Origin: Branchiostoma floridae
Lineage: Eukaryota; Chordata; Leptocardii; Amphioxiformes; Branchiostomatidae
Direction: 5' to 3'
Length of the DNA stretch: 64,000 bases
Assembly (NCBI RefSeq): GCF_000003815.2
Contig: NC_049985.1
Location: forward strand, 20,264,921-20,328,920
Of the stretch, positions 60,421-64,000 are shown one piece after another. Numbering within the stretch: the first letter of the stretch is position 1; every line of letters begins with the position of its first letter. A model generated the notes under the pieces. It was given only the letters and a program-made list of their open reading frames with translations, was not told where the DNA came from and ran no database searches. Both the position numbers and the translations under genes were made by a program.

Positions 60421-61482
60421 AATTATCTAGTTCATTAATTAAAAACTAGTAGTTTGCAGTTGCAACTTTTAAAAATGTTTTTCCTAAGTTGCAGACATTA
60501 GAGACACACTGGAAATGGGGTTATTATTAGGCAGGCAGAGTCGGACTGAGTGGAGTATATGACGCGGGATCAGATTTGGGAGAATGATAGCTAGTGGCCT
60601 GCTCTATACTCAGGATGGGTTTTAGGGCACAGTGGCTACAACTTTTTTGGCTAATTTATGTTGGCAAGAGAATTCAGAACAGTCTAAAACTTTCTGCTCA
60701 ACAAAATGCGTTTGCATGAAGCATTGAAGTACACAAGAAGACTTGGGCATTATACATGTAAATGTATTGGTATGCCATCAATGTAGCCTCCTTTGCAGAC
60801 TACCACCAGCCCTGGCATTTCTTTTTTCTAGGGATGCCGATTTACAATTTTAACAGGGTGCTGATTTACGATTTTCAACAAGGGCTACAGTTCTCCAATG
60901 GCAGGAGAGCAGAAAACTCCCTCTCCCAGGATTAGAGAACCTTGGCCCTTGGTGAAATTTCAAACCAGCACTTCCCCCATAAGACAAAAGCCTGAGCGTT
61001 CCAATAAGTCTGCGAAGAAGGATACTGGTCAATCAATGTTGGTTAGGGGAATTTTGCATTTGCACAGCTTTAAGAGAAACTCCCAGACAATTTCAGAGAG
61101 CCTGACATACTATCAAGACCGGCTCGCAATTTTTTCACATTTGGACATTTGTCATGTGGGCCAGTCCAGTGTCAATTCAGCTGCCCCTGGCTTTTAATTA
61201 GCTATAATACGGCTGGATACCAGGCTAGCTTTTACCTCCACTTCACCAACATCCATGGCAATTTATGGTGTCAATTGACATCAGTCTAGAAAAAGACAAA
61301 ACCATCATTTCTTTCTGTTACATGCTGATAATCGTAGATAATCTTTGTTAACCATTTTCTCTCGGTTCAAACAAAATTTGTTCATTGAAATTTGGAATTA
61401 TTCTCCGTCAATTCTAATGTCAGTGATAACCTTTTTCCATGGCGGAGAGACTTGCCATTTCATCTTGACGTTAATTTCATGT

Positions 61483-61697
61483 AACGCTGGTTCACCTTTA
61501 TCCAAGGGTAACCTATATTCCTTGTTTGTAAAAAAACATATTTTGGGATATTAAGTCGACAGATGGTGGTTTCAAATTGGAACATTTTGAAAATATTGCA
61601 AATTTGAAACCACTGTCAGCAGCCTTAATACTCCTAAATGTGCTGTTTTTAAAGACAACGGATAAAGGTCACCCCACAGATAAAGGTGAACCAGTGT
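61483..61697. mobile_element. TA-flanked foldback MITE, copy C
   Basis: ACGCTGGTTCACCTTTATCC at the left and GGATAAAGGT..CCAGTGT at the right, with TA on both sides. The inner palindrome GGTGGTTTCAAATT / AATTTGAAACCAC-like is present. 215 bp. Confidence 0.85.
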
Positions 61698-61699
61698 TA

Positions 61700-64000
61700 T
61701 AATGATACAGCAGTTATTCCTTTCTTGGTTTAACAAGTGAGCTCAAGATGTAAAGTTACAAGTGGTAATGACAAAACACTCATGTTGCGTCGCTGGTAGC
61801 ACTATAATTTTGTTGCATTGTTGCACCTGAGTTAGAGCAGCGTTATATAATGTTGATCCATCATGGAGATTTATTCTGATGTGGCTCATATAGAACATTG
61901 ATAAAACGGTACAGCTATTAAATAATCATATCAGATGGAAATACAAATTACCCTGCTTGTAGTGTTACGTCTGTAAGATTATCAACTGTGGATATTATTT
62001 GCATAAAAGTTCCAAATATTTTATGCAGGTATGAGGTCCCCAGACTAAAGTTACTATATACTTCTGTGTACAATTTCAGACAAAAAAACATACAGGTGTA
62101 TAATACTTGCATAACTGTGTCTTTATTTATAACTAACATATGCAACCATTAAATATCATGCATCCACAATTCAATCAAGTAACTAAGGAACATGGAATAT
62201 CCCATTTGTATTTGATTTTAAACCCTGCACTCTTGTTATCACATCTGTTCCAAAGAAACAATAATGTTACAAAGTTCTTTGGCTCTTTTGCTTTTACCTT
62301 TGGCTTCGATGCACAACACTTAAAGTGTGATTATTCTGAAGAAAGATTCTGTTAGTTATTCTGTAGTTGATATGGCAAGATGGTAATGCCTGAAGTTGAA
62401 CACTGCAAAACTTGCATTATGACCTACCAGTATGTAGCAGATATAACAAGTCTCAGATCAAGCTCACACAAAAATTCAAGTACATATTCTTGCCAAAATG
62501 ATTCAGAATCTTTCCTACTGATCAGACAAATGTATTAACACTCCTTTATACTTAGCAAACCCGATAAGTCCCAAACTTGCATATGCAGTTCATGTTATTC
62601 CTCACAAAAGAACTAAAGTTTTGGTGACAAGCAGTTTTGTGCGGCAGCCTAGAAACTATTAGTAGCCAGGATGCTATGCAGCAGTTGATACTGTGTCAAG
62701 GCCTGATACAAAATTTCAAGTGTTTCGAGTACTCAACATTTTCAGTAAGACTGCAGATTCATAATTCTTTATAACACCAACATTTTCTGCAATCATTACC
62801 AATTCATTTTTGTGCATTTTCCTCCAGGACTGGATATGTTTGTAGCAGCTACCATGTATATGCTTATCATCTATAAATGTGTCAAAAAGTCTGTCACTTA
62901 AATTTTGCTGCAAAAGAAAAAAGACAGATAATCTTATTTGAAAAAGGCAGCTAAAGAAAAAGCCTCTAAGATGGATGGATTGCGAATAAAGCTGGAGATT
63001 TCAAGAGCTGGAGATTTTGTGGAAAAAAACGTAGTAGTACAACGCATATCCCTTCAGCTGGTTCCAATTCTTCTGTGAATAGTCTGATTCCAATTCCTTG
63101 ATTCTATTCTTTTCATGGGATTTTAGTGATAAAAGCTGCAGTCATAATCTACTAATTACAACATCGATATCTAAATCTATTAGAACAAACTGCTAATAAT
63201 GGACATCAAACATGGCACAGGACCTGTTCATTCAAATAATCATATCTTTTCAAAGTGTTTTTTCATGTTATGTCTGCAATAATCAAATGTCAAGTATGCA
63301 GGGCAGGGACACAGTTATGTGACTACAATCTTACTATAACACACAGACAATGTACTAAGTATTAAAGACAATCAATAATTTGTTTCAACAAGCATCTGTC
63401 AATCTTTATATAGGCACTCCTTAGTACACTGCTATAAGACAGCTGCTATTACAACATGGCAGCAGCCTAATTCTTTTCAGCAAAAATATCAAAATGCTGT
63501 CTGTAGTTAACCATAGTATAGCCAACCCAAATACATATCTATAACACACTCAGAATATTAAAGTAACATTCAAAAGACCAAGTATGTATTGAATCATGCA
63601 TTTTTGAAAGCTAAATGTGTGAAATAGGACACAAAATAGCCATCAGCTATACACAATTCTCAATGCCAGTGGAACATTTTTGTTTGGACCAGCGTCTAAA
63701 TTAAATGTACAATGTACTCCATATTTCCATACAAACCTCTGTGTTTATCAGTCCAAATAGTTTAAGGTGCATAATAAGGCTTTGCATAACAGGCAAACAG
63801 ATGCAGTTTTGTCCAATATGTACAGTTTAGAAAAGTTCCACAGGACTGGTCATTGGTCAATGATATGCAAATAAGGTATACAATCTGGAATTCTGGTGAT
63901 TACAATTTGCATACATATGACGCACACCAGCATGCCAGACAATGTCAAGTACAGTCAAGAATAATTACAACTGGAATGTTTAGGAAGACTGTTGTTTCTA
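61700..64000. other. Non-coding tail, possibly 3' UTR of a minus-strand gene beyond the window
   Basis: No exon is visible. The minus strand has AATAAA at 62122-62127 after more than 1.8 kb of moderately AT-rich, low-repeat sequence, which would fit a long 3' UTR. This is a weak inference. Confidence 0.25.

Overview
The window looks like genomic DNA from an invertebrate chordate, most probably an amphioxus (Branchiostoma). It has intron-rich, metazoan-type genes and a single CBP/p300-type coactivator gene rather than an obviously CREBBP- or EP300-specific one. It is also dense in short inverted-repeat transposons, and it contains one 100-N assembly gap. The species assignment is an inference; only the gene identities are read from sequence.

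Layout. Positions 1-519 are a 67-bp tandem satellite. Positions 1432-1500 are the last coding exon of a plus-strand gene with an AT-hook-like basic tail, whose other exons I did not find. At 4411-6796 (minus) lies a two-exon TOMM5 gene. It is head-to-head with GGPS1 (7215-12960, plus, two coding exons); about 420 bp separate the start codons, which suggests a shared promoter. A 5S rRNA-like sequence sits in the TOMM5 intron and a 1.05-kb hAT-like foldback element in the GGPS1 intron.

Positions 18115-56782 (minus) hold the CBP/p300 gene. I could assemble 30 coding exons with consistent GT-AG junctions and phases. They give 7209 nt including the stop, or 2402 residues, very close to human p300 and CBP. 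Every hallmark domain is present: NR box, TAZ1, KIX, bromodomain, RING/PHD, HAT with its Lys-rich autoinhibitory loop, ZZ, TAZ2, NCBD and Gln-rich tail. Intron 28 carries a 5'-truncated but open non-LTR retrotransposon in antisense orientation. Intron 14 carries an 82-83 bp tandem array in which each unit is a copy of the exon-15 3' splice site. Intron 2 (about 9.8 kb) holds several inverted-repeat transposons, one carrying a RecQ-helicase-like coding fragment, plus a CpG-rich head-to-head pair of candidate first exons.

From 57 to 64 kb there is a possible divergent first exon next to the CBP start, an old LINE remnant, three copies of a 215-222 bp TA-flanked foldback MITE, and gene-poor sequence that may include the 3' UTR of a gene beyond the window.

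The three recognisable genes do not form a pathway. TOMM5 is a mitochondrial import subunit, GGPS1 makes geranylgeranyl diphosphate for prenylation, and CBP/p300 is a nuclear lysine acetyltransferase coactivator. The most unusual structure is the CBP exon 14/15 junction, where a tandem (delta-4) donor and eleven decoy acceptors occur in the same intron.
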